A stretch of 64,000 nt of DNA from Comamonas granuli NBRC 101663 (GCF_000739995.1 NZ_BBJX01000004.1:310001-374000), one strand, 5' to 3'; positions 1 to 9,579 are shown, counted from the stretch's first letter. Numbers and translations: made by a program. Notes: generated from the sequence alone by a model not told the origin.

Positions 1-858
1 CTGGTCACCTCGCCCGGGGCGGCCGCTTTGCACGACGTGGTGACGGCGCTGCGCCGGCGCGTGCCGCACATCCCCGTCGTGCTGGTGCCTGCGCTGGTGC
101 AGGGGGCGGACGCAGGCGCGAGCATGTGCGCGGCCCTGGACGCGCTCTACGCCATGGCCCGGGCGGGCACGCCGCCCATCGACGTGATCCTGCTCGTGCG
201 CGGCGGCGGCTCCATGGAAGACCTCTGGGCCTTCAACGACGAGCGGCTGGCGCGCACCATCGTGCAAAGCCCCGTGCCCGTGGTGAGCGGCGTGGGGCAC
301 GAGACGGACTTCACCATCGCCGATTTCTGCGCCGACCTGCGCGCGCCCACGCCGACGGCGGCGGCCGAGCTCGTGGCCCCGCCGCAGGCGCAGTCGCTGG
401 CCGCGCTCGAGCGCCTGGCCCAGCGCCTGCAGGAGGGCCTGCAGCGCCAGCTCGACGTGCGCGGCCAGCGCCTGGACCAGATCGGCGCGCGCCTGGGCCG
501 CCCCTCGGGCCTGGTACAGCGCGAACAGCAGCGCCAGGCCCGGCTGGCCGGGCGCATGCGCCATGCCATGCTATTGAAGTTGCAGCAGCTTGCGCACGCC
601 CAGCAAGCGCTGGAGGCCGATTTGCCGCTGACCATCGCGCACAGCCTGCAGGCGAGGGCCGAGCGCCTGGAGCGCTGCGCCCTGCGGCTGGACCTGCTGG
701 CGCCGCAGCGCGTGCTGCAGCGCGGCTACGCCATGCTGGCCGACAGCGAGGGCCGCATCGTGAGCCATGTACGGCAGGCCCGGCCGGGCGATACGCTGCA
801 GGCCACGCTGGCCGACGGGCAGCTCGCGCTGCACGTGCAGGCCGTGGCCCCGCGCTGA
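1..858 (+). CDS. xseA: Exodeoxyribonuclease VII large subunit, 3' part
   Basis: This is the C-terminal 285 residues; the gene starts upstream of the window. The family forms the large subunit of exonuclease VII, which with XseB degrades single-stranded DNA in the cytoplasm. The open frame begins at base 1 with the typical stretch TSPGAAALHDV. It is followed by the conserved LLVRGGGSMEDLWAFNDE and SGVGHETDFTIADF blocks, where the family's catalytic residues lie. The C-terminal half is a long charged helical region. Residues encoded by 568-624 come from a dispersed repeat that keeps the frame open. Family assignment is secure. Confidence 0.96.
   Translation: MVTSPGAAALHDVVTALRRRVPHIPVVLVPALVQGADAGASMCAALDALYAMARAGTPPIDVILLVRGGGSMEDLWAFNDERLARTIVQSPVPVVSGVGHETDFTIADFCADLRAPTPTAAAELVAPPQAQSLAALERLAQRLQEGLQRQLDVRGQRLDQIGARLGRPSGLVQREQQRQARLAGRMRHAMLLKLQQLAHAQQALEADLPLTIAHSLQARAERLERCALRLDLLAPQRVLQRGYAMLADSEGRIVSHVRQARPGDTLQATLADGQLALHVQAVAPR
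568..624 (-). repeat. Dispersed Comamonadaceae-type palindromic repeat, inside xseA
   Basis: Read on the minus strand this copy has the family's landmarks in order: GGCCTCCAGCGCTT, a variable loop, GCAAGCTGCTGC, then a CAATAGC end. It lies wholly inside xseA, in frame, in the helical C-terminal region. Confidence 0.7.
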
Positions 859-990
859 ACCACGGGGGCGGCAGGGCCATATCCCCAGGCCAGCAGGATC
901 GGGGGCTTGTTCCTACAATGGAGGGCTGCACATGCACCGCCCGCGCGCACCGCGCACGGCGGCACCCACCACTACAGAAAGGACTGCCCC

Positions 991-1572
991 ATGGAACACA
1001 CCCTGCCCGCGCTGCCCTATGCGATCGATGCCCTGGCCCCGCACTACAGCAAGGAAACCCTGGAGTACCACCACGGCAAGCACCACAACGCCTACGTCGT
1101 CAACCTCAACAACCTGCAAAAGGGCACCGAGTTCGAGGCCATGACGCTCGAAGAGATCGTCAAGAAGTCCAGCGGCGGCATCTACAACAACGCCGCCCAG
1201 ATCTGGAACCACACCTTCTTCTGGAACTGCATGGCCCCCAACGGCGGCGGTGAGCCCACGGGCGCGCTGGCCGCGGCCATCACCGCCAAGTGGGGCAGCT
1301 ATGCCGCCTTCAAGGACGCCTTCGTCAAGAGCGCCGTGGGCAACTTCGGCTCCGGCTGGACCTGGCTGGTGAAGAAGGCCGACGGCAGCGTGGACATCGT
1401 CAACACCGGCGCTGCCGGCACGCCGCTGACCACCGCCGACAAGGCCCTGCTGACCGTGGACGTGTGGGAGCACGCCTACTACATCGACTACCGCAACCTG
1501 CGCCAGAAGTTCGTCGAGACCTTCCTCGACAAGCTGGTGAACTGGAAGTTCGCCGAGGCCAACTTCGCCTGA
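991..1572 (+). CDS. sodB: Superoxide dismutase (Fe type)
   Basis: A 193-residue Fe/Mn-family superoxide dismutase that converts superoxide to peroxide and oxygen in the cytoplasm. The metal ligands are visible: His in [12 protein letters not shown] near residue 27, His in QIWNHTFFW near 74, and Asp/His in [12 protein letters not shown] near 157-161. [12 protein letters not shown] and FGSGWTWLV are typical of the iron-using SodB branch. The ATG at 991 is preceded by AAAGGA and gives the family's normal N-terminus, [10 protein letters not shown]; upstream starts would add an unconserved tail. A TACAAT -10-like box lies at 914-919. A terminator follows at 1597. Confidence 0.96.
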   Translation: MEHTLPALPYAIDALAPHYSKETLEYHHGKHHNAYVVNLNNLQKGTEFEAMTLEEIVKKSSGGIYNNAAQIWNHTFFWNCMAPNGGGEPTGALAAAITAKWGSYAAFKDAFVKSAVGNFGSGWTWLVKKADGSVDIVNTGAAGTPLTTADKALLTVDVWEHAYYIDYRNLRQKFVETFLDKLVNWKFAEANFA

Positions 1573-1596
1573 GCGCCGCGCACGCGCGCACCCCGC

Positions 1597-1619
1597 ACGG
1601 CCCGCAAGGGCCGTTTTTT
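1597..1619 (+). terminator. Rho-independent terminator after sodB
   Basis: Perfect 7-bp stem ACGGCCC/GGGCCGT with a GCAA loop, followed by a T run. It lies 25 bases after the sodB stop. Confidence 0.9.
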
Positions 1620-1624
1620 ATGGG

Positions 1625-1681
1625 AAAAACGGCCCCCAGGCTTATGGGGGCTGCGCAAGCAGCTATGAAAGAAGGAGCGCC
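1625..1681 (+). repeat. Dispersed palindromic repeat between sodB and the DUF192 gene
   Basis: Carries the landmarks AAAACGGCC, GCTTAT, GCGCAAGCAGCTAT of the repeat family. It ends directly at the stop codon of the convergent DUF192 gene. Confidence 0.7.
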
Positions 1682-2155
1682 TTAAGGCTTGCGGAACGGC
1701 GTGCCCTGCAGCTTGAACCCGGGCTTGATGCCGCGCTGGGCGAACCAGCCCTGGTTCATCTCCAGCACGAAGCGCACGGGCTTGGCCGAGCAGTGCGAAT
1801 CGAGCGACTGCGGCTTCATGTCGGCGAGGTTGACGATGCTGCCGTCGTCGGCCACGAAGGCCGCGGTCAGCGGCAGCAGCGTGTTCTTCATCCAGAAGCA
1901 CTGCTGGGCCGGCTGCTCGAACACGAACAGCATGCCCTCGTGCGCAGGCATGTCGCGCCGGTGCATCAGGCCGGTGGCCCGCTCCGCATCGGACAGGGCC
2001 ACCTGCGCGTCGATGCGGTACATGCCCGCGCTCAGCTCCACGCGCGGCAGGTTCAGTTGCGGGCCCTGCTGGGCCGGGGCCGGGGCGGACAAGGCCAGCA
2101 GCAGGGCGCTGGCCAGAATGCGGATCGATGCCGTGGAGGAAGAATGCGCAGCCAT
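1682..2155 (-). CDS. DUF192 family exported protein
   Basis: A 157-residue protein of the DUF192 family, whose biochemical role is not established. A hydrophobic N-terminal segment (IRILASALLLALSAPAPAQ) reads as a Sec signal peptide, so a periplasmic location is likely. The DUF192 core is clear: AERATGLMHRRDMPAHEGMLF, then CFWMKNTLLPLTAAFV. The start at 2155 is chosen because it places the signal peptide at the N-terminus; the open frame continues 47 codons upstream without family character. It is convergent with sodB. Confidence 0.85.
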   Translation of the reverse strand: MAAHSSSTASIRILASALLLALSAPAPAQQGPQLNLPRVELSAGMYRIDAQVALSDAERATGLMHRRDMPAHEGMLFVFEQPAQQCFWMKNTLLPLTAAFVADDGSIVNLADMKPQSLDSHCSAKPVRFVLEMNQGWFAQRGIKPGFKLQGTPFRKP

Positions 2156-2431
2156 GGTGCAGAAGAGGGCAGGAACAAGGGGCGCGGGCAGCAGCAGCGC
2201 TGCCCCGCGCGGGAGCCGATTGTGCGCCAAATGGCCCGTGCCCGCCGTGCCTGGCGCGCCGCGGCACCGGCGGCCCGCGCCAGCGGCACATTGCAATATA
2301 TGAAATCACTGCGCATACCGTGGTGGCGTAAGGCCTGCGTCGGCCTTTTCTCGGTAGAATCCCAGCGCTTTAGAGAGCTTTGCCCAACCCGCTGAAAACC
2401 CTTTCAGCATTCCACCGGAGACCACCCGTCC

Positions 2432-3691
2432 ATGACCAGCTACCAGCACATCAAGGTGCCCGCCGAAGGCCAGAAAATCACCGTCAACGCCGACATGTCC
2501 CTCAATGTGCCGGACCAGCCCATCGTGCCCTACATCGAGGGGGACGGCACGGGCTTCGACATCACGCCCGTGATGCTCAAGGTGGTCGATGCCGCCGTGG
2601 CCAAGGCCTATGGCGGCAAGCGCAAGATCCACTGGATGGAGGTCTACGCCGGCGAGAAGTCCACCAAGGTCTACGGCCCCGACGTCTGGCTGCCCGACGA
2701 GACCCTGCAGGTGCTGCGCGACTACGTGGTCTCCATCAAGGGGCCGCTGACCACGCCCGTGGGCGGCGGCATCCGCTCGCTCAACGTGGCCCTGCGCCAG
2801 GAGCTGGACCTGTACGTGTGCCTGCGCCCCGTGCAGTACTTCGACGGCGTGCCCTCGCCCGTGAAGGAGCCGCACAAGACGAACATGGTGATCTTCCGCG
2901 AGAACTCGGAAGACATCTACGCCGGCATCGAGTGGGAGGCCGAGAGCGACAAGGCCAAGAAGGTCATCAAGTTCCTGACCGAGGAAATGGGCGTCAAGAA
3001 GATCCGCTTCCCCGAGACCTCGGGCATCGGCATCAAGCCCGTCTCGCGCGAAGGCACCGAGCGCCTGGTGCGCAAGGCCATCCAGTACGCCATCGACAAC
3101 GACAAGCCCAGCGTGACCATCGTGCACAAGGGCAACATCATGAAGTACACCGAAGGCGGCTTCCGTGACTGGGCCTACGCCCTGGCGCAGAAGGAATTCG
3201 GCGCCGAGCTGATCGACGGCGGCCCGTGGTGCAAGTTCAAGAACCCGAAGACGGGCAAGGACATCGTCATCAAGGACAGCATTGCCGACGCCTTCCTGCA
3301 GCAGATCCTGCTGCGCCCCGCCGAGTACTCGGTGATCGCCACGCTGAACCTCAACGGCGACTACATCTCCGACGCCCTGGCCGCACAGGTCGGCGGCATC
3401 GGCATCGCCCCGGGCGCCAACCTGAGCGACTCCGTGGCCATGTTCGAGGCCACGCACGGCACGGCGCCCAAGTACGCCGGCAAGGACTACGTGAACCCGG
3501 GTTCCGAAATCCTCTCGGCCGAGATGATGCTGCGCCACATGGGCTGGAAAGAGGCGGCCGACCTCATCATCAGCTCCATGGAGAAGTCCATCAAGTCCAA
3601 GAAGGTCACCTACGACTTCGCCCGCCTGATGGACGGCGCCACGCAGGTGAGCTGCTCGGGCTTTGGCCAGGTCATGATCGACCACATGTGA
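2432..3691 (+). CDS. icd: Isocitrate dehydrogenase, NADP type
   Basis: A 419-residue homodimeric isocitrate dehydrogenase of the TCA cycle, oxidising isocitrate to 2-oxoglutarate. Length matches the E. coli type (about 416). Hallmarks include [14 protein letters not shown] [15 protein letters not shown] near residue 30, [12 protein letters not shown] near 160, the substrate loop [39 protein letters not shown], and [34 protein letters not shown]. The ATG at 2432 follows GGAGA. The gene is monocistronic, with a strong terminator downstream. A small hairpin (AAGGCC/GGCCTT) lies at about 2331-2348, within the upstream gap. Confidence 0.97.
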   Translation: MTSYQHIKVPAEGQKITVNADMSLNVPDQPIVPYIEGDGTGFDITPVMLKVVDAAVAKAYGGKRKIHWMEVYAGEKSTKVYGPDVWLPDETLQVLRDYVVSIKGPLTTPVGGGIRSLNVALRQELDLYVCLRPVQYFDGVPSPVKEPHKTNMVIFRENSEDIYAGIEWEAESDKAKKVIKFLTEEMGVKKIRFPETSGIGIKPVSREGTERLVRKAIQYAIDNDKPSVTIVHKGNIMKYTEGGFRDWAYALAQKEFGAELIDGGPWCKFKNPKTGKDIVIKDSIADAFLQQILLRPAEYSVIATLNLNGDYISDALAAQVGGIGIAPGANLSDSVAMFEATHGTAPKYAGKDYVNPGSEILSAEMMLRHMGWKEAADLIISSMEKSIKSKKVTYDFARLMDGATQVSCSGFGQVMIDHM

Positions 3692-3731
3692 TCGGTCCCC
3701 GGCCTGCCGGCGCACTGCGCCGGCAGACCAG

Positions 3732-3773
3732 AAAAAACCCCGGTACCGCGTGCGCGGCGCCGGGGTTTTGTTT
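3732..3773 (+). terminator. Bidirectional terminator between icd and the SPFH gene
   Basis: GC-rich stem (CCCCGG...CCGGGG) with A residues on the left and TTTTGTTTTG on the right. It can serve the convergent genes on both sides. Confidence 0.85.
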
Positions 3774-3787
3774 TGGGGGCGTGGGCC

Positions 3788-4702
3788 TCAGGCGGGTTTC
3801 TGCGCCTGCACCATCTTCATGGCCGAGCCGATCAGCGCGGAGACTTCCGTCATATTGCTGGGCACGATGAGCGTGGTGGTGGCATCCTGGGCCACCTTGC
3901 CGTAGGCATCGACGGCTTTTTCGGCCACCTTGAGCTGCACGGCCTGTTCGCCGCCCGGGTGGCGGATGGCGGCGGCCACGCGCTCGATGGCTTGGGCCGT
4001 GGCCTCGGCCACAGCCTTGATGGATTCGGCGTCGCCCTGCGCCTTGTTGATCACGGCCTGCTTTTCGCCCTCGGAGCGCGCGATGAAGGCCTCGCGCTCG
4101 CCGGTGGCGATGTTGATCTGCTCCTGGCGGCGGCCTTCGGAGGCGGCAATCAGCGCGCGCTTCTCGCGCTCGGCCGTGATCTGCGCCTGCATGGCGCGCA
4201 GGATCTCGGCGGGCGGCGTGAGGTCCTTGATCTCGTAGCGCAGTACCTTCACGCCCCAGTTGAGCGCCGCCTCGTCGATGGCCGAGACCACCTGGGCGTT
4301 GATCATGTCGCGCTCCTCGAAGGTCTTGTCCAGTTCCAGCTTGCCGATCACGCTGCGCAGCGAGGTCTGCGCCAGTTGCGTGACGGCGGTGATGTAGTTG
4401 CTCGAACCGTAGCTGGCGCGCATGGGGTCGGTGACCTGGAAGTACAGGATGCCGTCCACCTGCAACTGCGTGTTGTCGCGCGTGATGCAGACCTGGCTGG
4501 GCACGTCCAGCGGAATCTCCTTGAGGCTGTGCTTGTAGGCCACGCGCTCGATGAAGGGGATGAGGAAATTGAGGCCCGGCGAGAGCGTGCCTGCGTATTT
4601 GCCCAGGCGTTCCTTGACCCAGGCGTTCTGCTGCGGCACGACCTTGACCGACTGGATGATGAAGATGACGGCGATCACGAAGACGACGGCGGCGATTTCC
4701 AT
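3788..4702 (-). CDS. SPFH/Band 7 membrane protein (paraslipin, QmcA-like)
   Basis: A 304-residue stomatin/prohibitin-like protein. An N-terminal membrane helix (residues 4-20) is followed by the Band 7 domain starting VKVVPQQNAWVKERLGKYAGTLSPGLNFLIPF. An alanine/glutamate-rich coiled coil covers about 190-250, and a short tail follows. Proteins of this family oligomerise in the inner membrane and are thought to organise membrane microdomains or modulate proteases. The NfeD-type gene directly upstream on the same strand (31-base gap) is the usual partner of Band 7 genes, so a two-gene operon is likely. Confidence 0.9.
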   Translation of the reverse strand: MEIAAVVFVIAVIFIIQSVKVVPQQNAWVKERLGKYAGTLSPGLNFLIPFIERVAYKHSLKEIPLDVPSQVCITRDNTQLQVDGILYFQVTDPMRASYGSSNYITAVTQLAQTSLRSVIGKLELDKTFEERDMINAQVVSAIDEAALNWGVKVLRYEIKDLTPPAEILRAMQAQITAEREKRALIAASEGRRQEQINIATGEREAFIARSEGEKQAVINKAQGDAESIKAVAEATAQAIERVAAAIRHPGGEQAVQLKVAEKAVDAYGKVAQDATTTLIVPSNMTEVSALIGSAMKMVQAQKPA

Positions 4703-4733
4703 GGGGGCCTTTCGGTGGGAAGAGGGAAGGGGG

Positions 4734-5159
4734 TCAGAGCGGATCGACCAGCAGGCGGTTGCCCACCAGTTCGGCCACGCGGTGCGGGCCGGGAGCCGGC
4801 GTGATGCCGGGGCGGTGGATGGCGGTCCAGGTGGCGCCGCGGTATTTCACGCTGGCTGTGCCGTCGCTGTTCCAGTGTTCGATCTGGATGGTCTCGCCCA
4901 CGTCGAGGTTGACGCTGCGGTCCGCGCGCGGGGAGGGGTCGCCCGGATGGCGGCGCTTGGCATGGTGCCAGGCGACGACGGCGCCGCCGCCCACGGCAGC
5001 GGCGCAGACCAGTTGCAGCGCGGTGCCGGCGCCCAGGTGGGCCGCCACGGCCCCGGCGGCCATGCCAGCGGCCAGCAGCAGGAGGTAGAAGGTGCCGGTC
5101 ATCAGTTCCACGGCCACCGCCACGCCCGCCAGCACCCACCAGATGGTGGAGTCCTCCAT
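4734..5159 (-). CDS. NfeD-like membrane protein
   Basis: A 141-residue NfeD-family protein. Two or three hydrophobic helices (residues 6-70: TIWWVLAGVAVAVELMTGTFYLLLLAAGMAAGAVAAHL...) are followed by a soluble C-terminal OB-fold-like domain (NLDVGETIQIEHWNSDGTASVKYRGATW). The start at 5159 is preceded by a strong AAGGAGG, which decides against the longer upstream start at 5210. NfeD proteins pair with SPFH proteins; the downstream neighbour is one. Confidence 0.88.
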   Translation of the reverse strand: MEDSTIWWVLAGVAVAVELMTGTFYLLLLAAGMAAGAVAAHLGAGTALQLVCAAAVGGGAVVAWHHAKRRHPGDPSPRADRSVNLDVGETIQIEHWNSDGTASVKYRGATWTAIHRPGITPAPGPHRVAELVGNRLLVDPL

Positions 5160-5299
5160 CACGTCCTCCTTGCTCAGGGTTTGTTTGTACTGCGCCACAT
5201 TCTGGGTCAAAAAACAGGCGTTTCAAAGCTCGGTCGGGCTTATTCCGTACACTTCGCGCCTGTTTTTCTTTTTTGGCCGTGGCAGCACAAGGGTTGGGC

Positions 5300-7669
5300 A
5301 TGAAATTCCGTTTTCCCATCATCATCATCGACGAGGACTACCGTTCCGAAAACACCTCGGGGCTGGGCATCCGCGCACTGGCCCAGGCCATCGAGGCCGA
5401 GGGTTTCGAGGTGCTGGGTGTGACCAGCTACGGCGACCTCTCGCAGTTCGCCCAGCAGCAAAGCCGCGCCAGCGCGTTCATCCTTTCGATCGACGATGAG
5501 GAGTTCTCGCTCGGGCCCGACCTGGACCCGGCCGTGCTCAACCTGCGCAACTTCATCGCCGAGGTGCGCCGCAAGAACGCCGACGTGCCCATCTACGTGC
5601 ACGGCGAGACCAAGACCAGCCGCCACCTGCCCAACGACGTGCTGCGCGAGCTGCATGGCTTCATCCACATGTTCGAGGACACGCCCGAGTTCGTGGCCAA
5701 GCACATCATCCGCGAGGCCAAGAGCTACCTGGAGGGCATACAGCCGCCGTTCTTCCGCGCGCTGCTCGACTACGCCGAGGACGGCTCCTACTCCTGGCAC
5801 TGCCCGGGGCATTCGGGCGGCGTGGCCTTCCTGAAAAGCCCCATCGGCCAGATGTACCACCAGTTCTACGGCGAGAACATGCTGCGCGCCGACGTGTGCA
5901 ACGCCGTGGAGGAGCTGGGCCAGCTGCTGGACCACAACGGCGCCATCGGCGAGAGCGAGCGCAACGCCGCGCGCATCTTCAATGCCGACCACTGCTTCTT
6001 CGTGACCAACGGCACGAGCACCAGCAACAAGATGGTGTGGCACCACACGGTGGCGCCGGGCGACGTGGTGGTGGTGGACCGCAACTGCCACAAGTCCATC
6101 CTGCACAGCATCATCATGACCGGGGCCATCCCCGTGTTCATGAAGCCCACGCGCAACCACTTCGGCATCATCGGGCCCATCCCGCAGAGCGAGTTCGAGC
6201 CCGCGACCATCCAGGCCAAGATCAAGGCCAACCCGCTGCTCAAGGGCGTGGACGCCAAGAAGGTCAAGCCGCGCGTGCTCACGCTCACCCAGTCCACCTA
6301 CGACGGCGTGCTCTACAACACCGAGACCATCAAGGGCATGCTCGACGGCTACGTGGACAACCTGCACTTCGACGAGGCCTGGCTGCCGCACGCCGCCTTC
6401 CACCCGTTCTATGGCACCTACCACGCCATGGGCAAGAAGCGCGCGCGGCCCCGCCATTCGGTGGTGTACGCCACACAGTCCATCCACAAGCTGCTGGCGG
6501 GCATCAGCCAGGCCAGCCACGTGCTGGTGCAGGACTCGCAGACCACCAAGCTGGACCACCACCTCTTCAACGAGGCCTACCTGATGCACACCTCCACCAG
6601 CCCGCAGTACAGCATCATCGCGAGCTGCGACGTGGCGGCGGCGATGATGGAGCCGCCCGGCGGCACCGCGCTGGTGGAAGAGAGCCTGCTGGAGGCGCTG
6701 GACTTTCGCCGCGCCATGCGCCAGGTCGAGGAGCAGTTTGGCAAGGACGACTGGTGGTTCAAGGTCTGGGGCCCGCAGGAACTGGCCGACGAAGGCGTGG
6801 GCACGGCCGAGAACTGGGTGTTCCGCAACAAGGGCAAGAAGAAGAACGGCGCCGCCAAGTGGCACGGCTTTGGCGACCTGGCCGACGGCTTCAACATGCT
6901 GGACCCGATCAAGTCCACCATCGTCACGCCGGGCCTGAACCTGGACGGCAAGTTCGACCCCACGGGCATTCCGGCCTCCATCGTCACCAAGTACCTCGCC
7001 GAGCACGGCGTGGTGGTGGAGAAGACGGGGCTCTACAGCTTCTTCATCATGTTCACCATCGGCATCACCAAGGGCCGCTGGAACACGCTGCTGACCGCGC
7101 TGCAGCAGTTCAAGGACGACTACGAGAAGAACCACCCCATGTGGCGCATCCTTCCCGAGTTCTGCCAGCAGCACAAGCGCTACGAAAAAATGGGCCTGCG
7201 CGACCTGTGCCAGCACGTGCACGAGCTCTACGCGCGCTACGACATCGCGCGCCTGACGACGGAGATGTACCTCTCGGACCTCACGCCCGCCATGAAGCCG
7301 AGCGACGCCTACGCCCACATCGCCCACCGCCAGACCGAGCGCGTGGAGATCGACCAGCTCGAAGGCCGCATCACCACCAGCCTGATCACGCCCTATCCGC
7401 CGGGCATTCCGCTGCTGATTCCGGGCGAGGTGTTCAACAAGAAGATCGTGGACTACCTCAAGTTCGCGCGCGAGTTCGCCAAGCTGTGCCCGGGCTTCGA
7501 GACCGACATCCACGGCCTGGTGGAGGTGGAAGACGAGAGCGGCCAGGTGCGCTACTACGCCGACTGCGTGGCCACCAGCCGCCCGCGCAAGGGCGCCGCC
7601 AAGCCGCTCACCACGGCGGAGAACATGGTCCAGGTGGGCGACGACGGCCCCTACGGGCGCAACGTCTGA
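5300..7669 (+). CDS. Arginine/lysine/ornithine decarboxylase (PLP, fold type I)
   Basis: A 789-residue decarboxylase of the AdiA/LdcI/SpeC group. The enzymes remove the carboxyl group of a basic amino acid, producing agmatine, cadaverine or putrescine, for polyamine supply or acid resistance. Domain order: an N-terminal response-regulator-like wing (1-130, IIIIDEDYRSENTSGLGIRAL), the PLP domain, and the C-terminal domain. The PLP lysine is in YATQSIHKLLAGISQAS, and the HCPGHSGGVAF and FVTNGTSTSNK motifs are present. Which substrate is used cannot be told from the sequence. Start: ATG at 5300. A terminator follows at 7697. Confidence 0.93.
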   Translation: MKFRFPIIIIDEDYRSENTSGLGIRALAQAIEAEGFEVLGVTSYGDLSQFAQQQSRASAFILSIDDEEFSLGPDLDPAVLNLRNFIAEVRRKNADVPIYVHGETKTSRHLPNDVLRELHGFIHMFEDTPEFVAKHIIREAKSYLEGIQPPFFRALLDYAEDGSYSWHCPGHSGGVAFLKSPIGQMYHQFYGENMLRADVCNAVEELGQLLDHNGAIGESERNAARIFNADHCFFVTNGTSTSNKMVWHHTVAPGDVVVVDRNCHKSILHSIIMTGAIPVFMKPTRNHFGIIGPIPQSEFEPATIQAKIKANPLLKGVDAKKVKPRVLTLTQSTYDGVLYNTETIKGMLDGYVDNLHFDEAWLPHAAFHPFYGTYHAMGKKRARPRHSVVYATQSIHKLLAGISQASHVLVQDSQTTKLDHHLFNEAYLMHTSTSPQYSIIASCDVAAAMMEPPGGTALVEESLLEALDFRRAMRQVEEQFGKDDWWFKVWGPQELADEGVGTAENWVFRNKGKKKNGAAKWHGFGDLADGFNMLDPIKSTIVTPGLNLDGKFDPTGIPASIVTKYLAEHGVVVEKTGLYSFFIMFTIGITKGRWNTLLTALQQFKDDYEKNHPMWRILPEFCQQHKRYEKMGLRDLCQHVHELYARYDIARLTTEMYLSDLTPAMKPSDAYAHIAHRQTERVEIDQLEGRITTSLITPYPPGIPLLIPGEVFNKKIVDYLKFAREFAKLCPGFETDIHGLVEVEDESGQVRYYADCVATSRPRKGAAKPLTTAENMVQVGDDGPYGRNV

Positions 7670-7696
7670 CGCCACGGGCGGGTTGGCGCACCCCGG

Positions 7697-7728
7697 CAGG
7701 CATTCCGGCAGGATGCCTGCTTTTTTTT
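7697..7728 (+). terminator. Terminator after the decarboxylase gene
   Basis: Stem GCAGGCA/TGCCTGC with an 10-base loop followed by eight T residues. Confidence 0.9.
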
Positions 7729-7730
7729 CA

Positions 7731-7791
7731 TCAAAATGGGCCAAAGCGCCCGTCCGTTAAGCGCTGGCAGCTACGGAATCAGTAGCTATGG
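7731..7791 (+). repeat. Dispersed palindromic repeat at the 3' end of ligE
   Basis: TCAAAATGGGCC, GCGCCCG, AAGCGCTGGCAGCTA and a terminal AGCTATGG mark this copy. The terminal CTATGG supplies the TAG stop of the DNA ligase gene on the other strand. Confidence 0.75.
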
Positions 7792-8694
7792 AGCCCCTGG
7801 GGGCAGGTCTGCGCGCACGCGCAGATAGCTGGCAAAGCGCGGCAGGCCGCCCGCCTGCAGTCCCCGGTAGCGGTAGGTCACCCAACTGCCCACGGGCGGC
7901 GGGTGGTCGCGGTCCGCGTCGCTCCAGCCCGCACCGAGCCGAAAGCGCTGGCCCGAGGGCATTTCCACCAGCAAGGCGCCCATGCGCCCCGCATGGCGTC
8001 CCTTGCCGGGCAGGTGCGCGACCACGCGGGCCTCGGCGTCCTCGTGCGTCTTGAGCTTGAGCAGATCGTCGCTGCGCCCGGCGCGGTAGAGCGATGCGCC
8101 GCGGTGCAGCATCAGGCCTTCGCCGCCGGCGCGCACGGTGCGCGCCAGCAGCGCCTGCAAGGCCGCGTCGGTGGCCACGCGCTGCTGCGGCACGGCCTGC
8201 ACCCAGGGCCGGCCCAGGCGCGCCACGGCGGCTTGCAGGGCCGGCAGGCGCTCGTCGAACGTGCCTGGGTCGCCGGGCAGGTCGAACACCATGAAGCGCA
8301 TGGCGCGCCAGGCGGCATCGTCGGGCTGCTGCTGGCGCACGGTGGACTGGGCGTGGCCGAAGCGCCCGCGCCCGGCCCAGAGCTCGCCGTCCAGCGGTGT
8401 GGCGGGCCAGCCGGCAGTGAACCAGGCCGGGACGGCGATGGTCTCGCCGCCGCGCGTGCGCAGCCGGTGGCCGTCCCAGTAGGCGCGCACACCGTCGTAC
8501 TTCTCGCTCACCCAGTAGTCCTGTAGCGGCAGGCCGGCGCGGTACACCTGCGCCAGCAGCAGCGCCGGGGCTTCTGCGGCCCGCGCCTGCAGGGGCAGGG
8601 CGGCCAGCACGAGCAGCGCCAGGCAGGCGCGGCGGCGCAGGGTGCTACCAGAAAAATAGCTGCCAACGCTTGATGGATAAGCGCTGGAGGCCAT
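7786..8694 (-). CDS. ligE: Exported ATP-dependent DNA ligase (LigE type)
   Basis: A 302-residue minimal ATP-dependent DNA ligase. After a signal-like segment (LRRRACLALLVLAALPLQARA) the nucleotidyltransferase core shows motif I SEKYDGVRAYW with the adenylated Lys, then PLDGELWAGRG, FMVFDLPG, GEGLMLHRG and the motif V-like DDLLKLKTHEDAEARVV. A short OB domain completes it. This layout fits the Lig E group, which is predicted to act in the periplasm and is linked to DNA uptake in some proteobacteria. Oddly, both termini lie in copies of the dispersed repeat: the start ATG and about the first 17 codons in the copy at 8644-8702, the stop codon in the copy at 7731-7791. Confidence 0.85.
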   Translation of the reverse strand: MASSAYPSSVGSYFSGSTLRRRACLALLVLAALPLQARAAEAPALLLAQVYRAGLPLQDYWVSEKYDGVRAYWDGHRLRTRGGETIAVPAWFTAGWPATPLDGELWAGRGRFGHAQSTVRQQQPDDAAWRAMRFMVFDLPGDPGTFDERLPALQAAVARLGRPWVQAVPQQRVATDAALQALLARTVRAGGEGLMLHRGASLYRAGRSDDLLKLKTHEDAEARVVAHLPGKGRHAGRMGALLVEMPSGQRFRLGAGWSDADRDHPPPVGSWVTYRYRGLQAGGLPRFASYLRVRADLPPGAP

Positions 8695-8702
8695 TTTGGC
8701 TT
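8644..8702 (-). repeat. Dispersed palindromic repeat at the 5' end of ligE (best copy)
   Basis: The cleanest family member here. On the minus strand it reads CCAAAATGGCCTCCAGCGCT, then TATCCATCAAGCGTTGG, then CAGCTATTTTTCTGGTAGC. The core AGCGCTT...AAGCGTT is palindromic. It covers the ligE start codon. Confidence 0.8.
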
Positions 8703-8715
8703 GAACTTCCGTGCG

Positions 8716-9516
8716 TCAGACCTGGTCGGCGCTCAGGCCTGCCGTCTGGCTGAAGCCGCCATCCACATAGGTGATCTCGGCCGTCACGCCGCTGGCCAGG
8801 TCGGACAGCAGGAACGCGGCGACGTTGCCCACGTCCTCGATGGTCACGTTGCGGCGCAGCGGCGCGGCGTCGGCCACGCGGCCCAGCAGCTTGCCGAAGT
8901 CCTTGATGCCGCTGGCGGCCAGGGTCTTGATGGGGCCGGCCGAGATGCCGTTGGCACGGATGCAGCGCCCATCGGCCGTGCGGCCCACGGCCTCGGCCAG
9001 GTAGCGCACCGAGGCCTCCAGGCTGGCCTTGGCCAGGCCCATGGTGTTGTAGTTGGGAATGGAGCGCAGCGCCCCCAGGTAGGAGAGGGTCAGTAGCGCC
9101 GACTTGTCGTTCAGGTAGGGCAGGGCGGCCTTGGCCATGGCCGGGAAGCTGTAGGCGCTGATATCGTGCGCGATGCGGAAGCCCTCGCGCGAGAGGCCGT
9201 CGAGGAAGTTGCCGGCAATGGCCTCGCGCGGCGCGAAGCCGATGCTGTGCACGAAGCCGTCGAACTTCGGCCAGGTGGCCGCGAGGTCGGCAAACATCTT
9301 CTCGATCTGCGCGTCGTCGGCCACATCGCAGTCGAACACCAGGCTGGAGCCGAACTCGGCGGCGAACTCGGTGATGCGCTCCTTGAAGCGCTCGCCCACG
9401 TAGCTGAAGGCCAGCTCGGCGCCCTGCTGGTGGCAGGCACGGGCAATGCCGTAGGCGATGGAGCGGTTGGACAGTACGCCCGTGATGAGCAGCTTCTTGC
9501 CTGCGAGGAAACCCAT
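8716..9516 (-). CDS. fabI: Enoyl-[acyl-carrier-protein] reductase (NADH)
   Basis: A 266-residue FabI, the last reductive step of type II fatty-acid elongation. It is a divergent short-chain dehydrogenase: the Rossmann start is [19 protein letters not shown], followed by [22 protein letters not shown], and the catalytic [24 protein letters not shown], where the Tyr and Lys of the family's Tyr-X6-Lys lie. It ends with [16 protein letters not shown]. Start ATG at 9516 is preceded by CAGGAGA. It is divergent from yejA, 63 bases apart. Confidence 0.96.
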   Translation of the reverse strand: MGFLAGKKLLITGVLSNRSIAYGIARACHQQGAELAFSYVGERFKERITEFAAEFGSSLVFDCDVADDAQIEKMFADLAATWPKFDGFVHSIGFAPREAIAGNFLDGLSREGFRIAHDISAYSFPAMAKAALPYLNDKSALLTLSYLGALRSIPNYNTMGLAKASLEASVRYLAEAVGRTADGRCIRANGISAGPIKTLAASGIKDFGKLLGRVADAAPLRRNVTIEDVGNVAAFLLSDLASGVTAEITYVDGGFSQTAGLSADQV

Positions 9517-9579
9517 TGTTGTTCTCCTGGAAAAGTCGGTAGGGGGAGGCGCCTGGTGCGCGTGGTGCAGAATTGTCGC

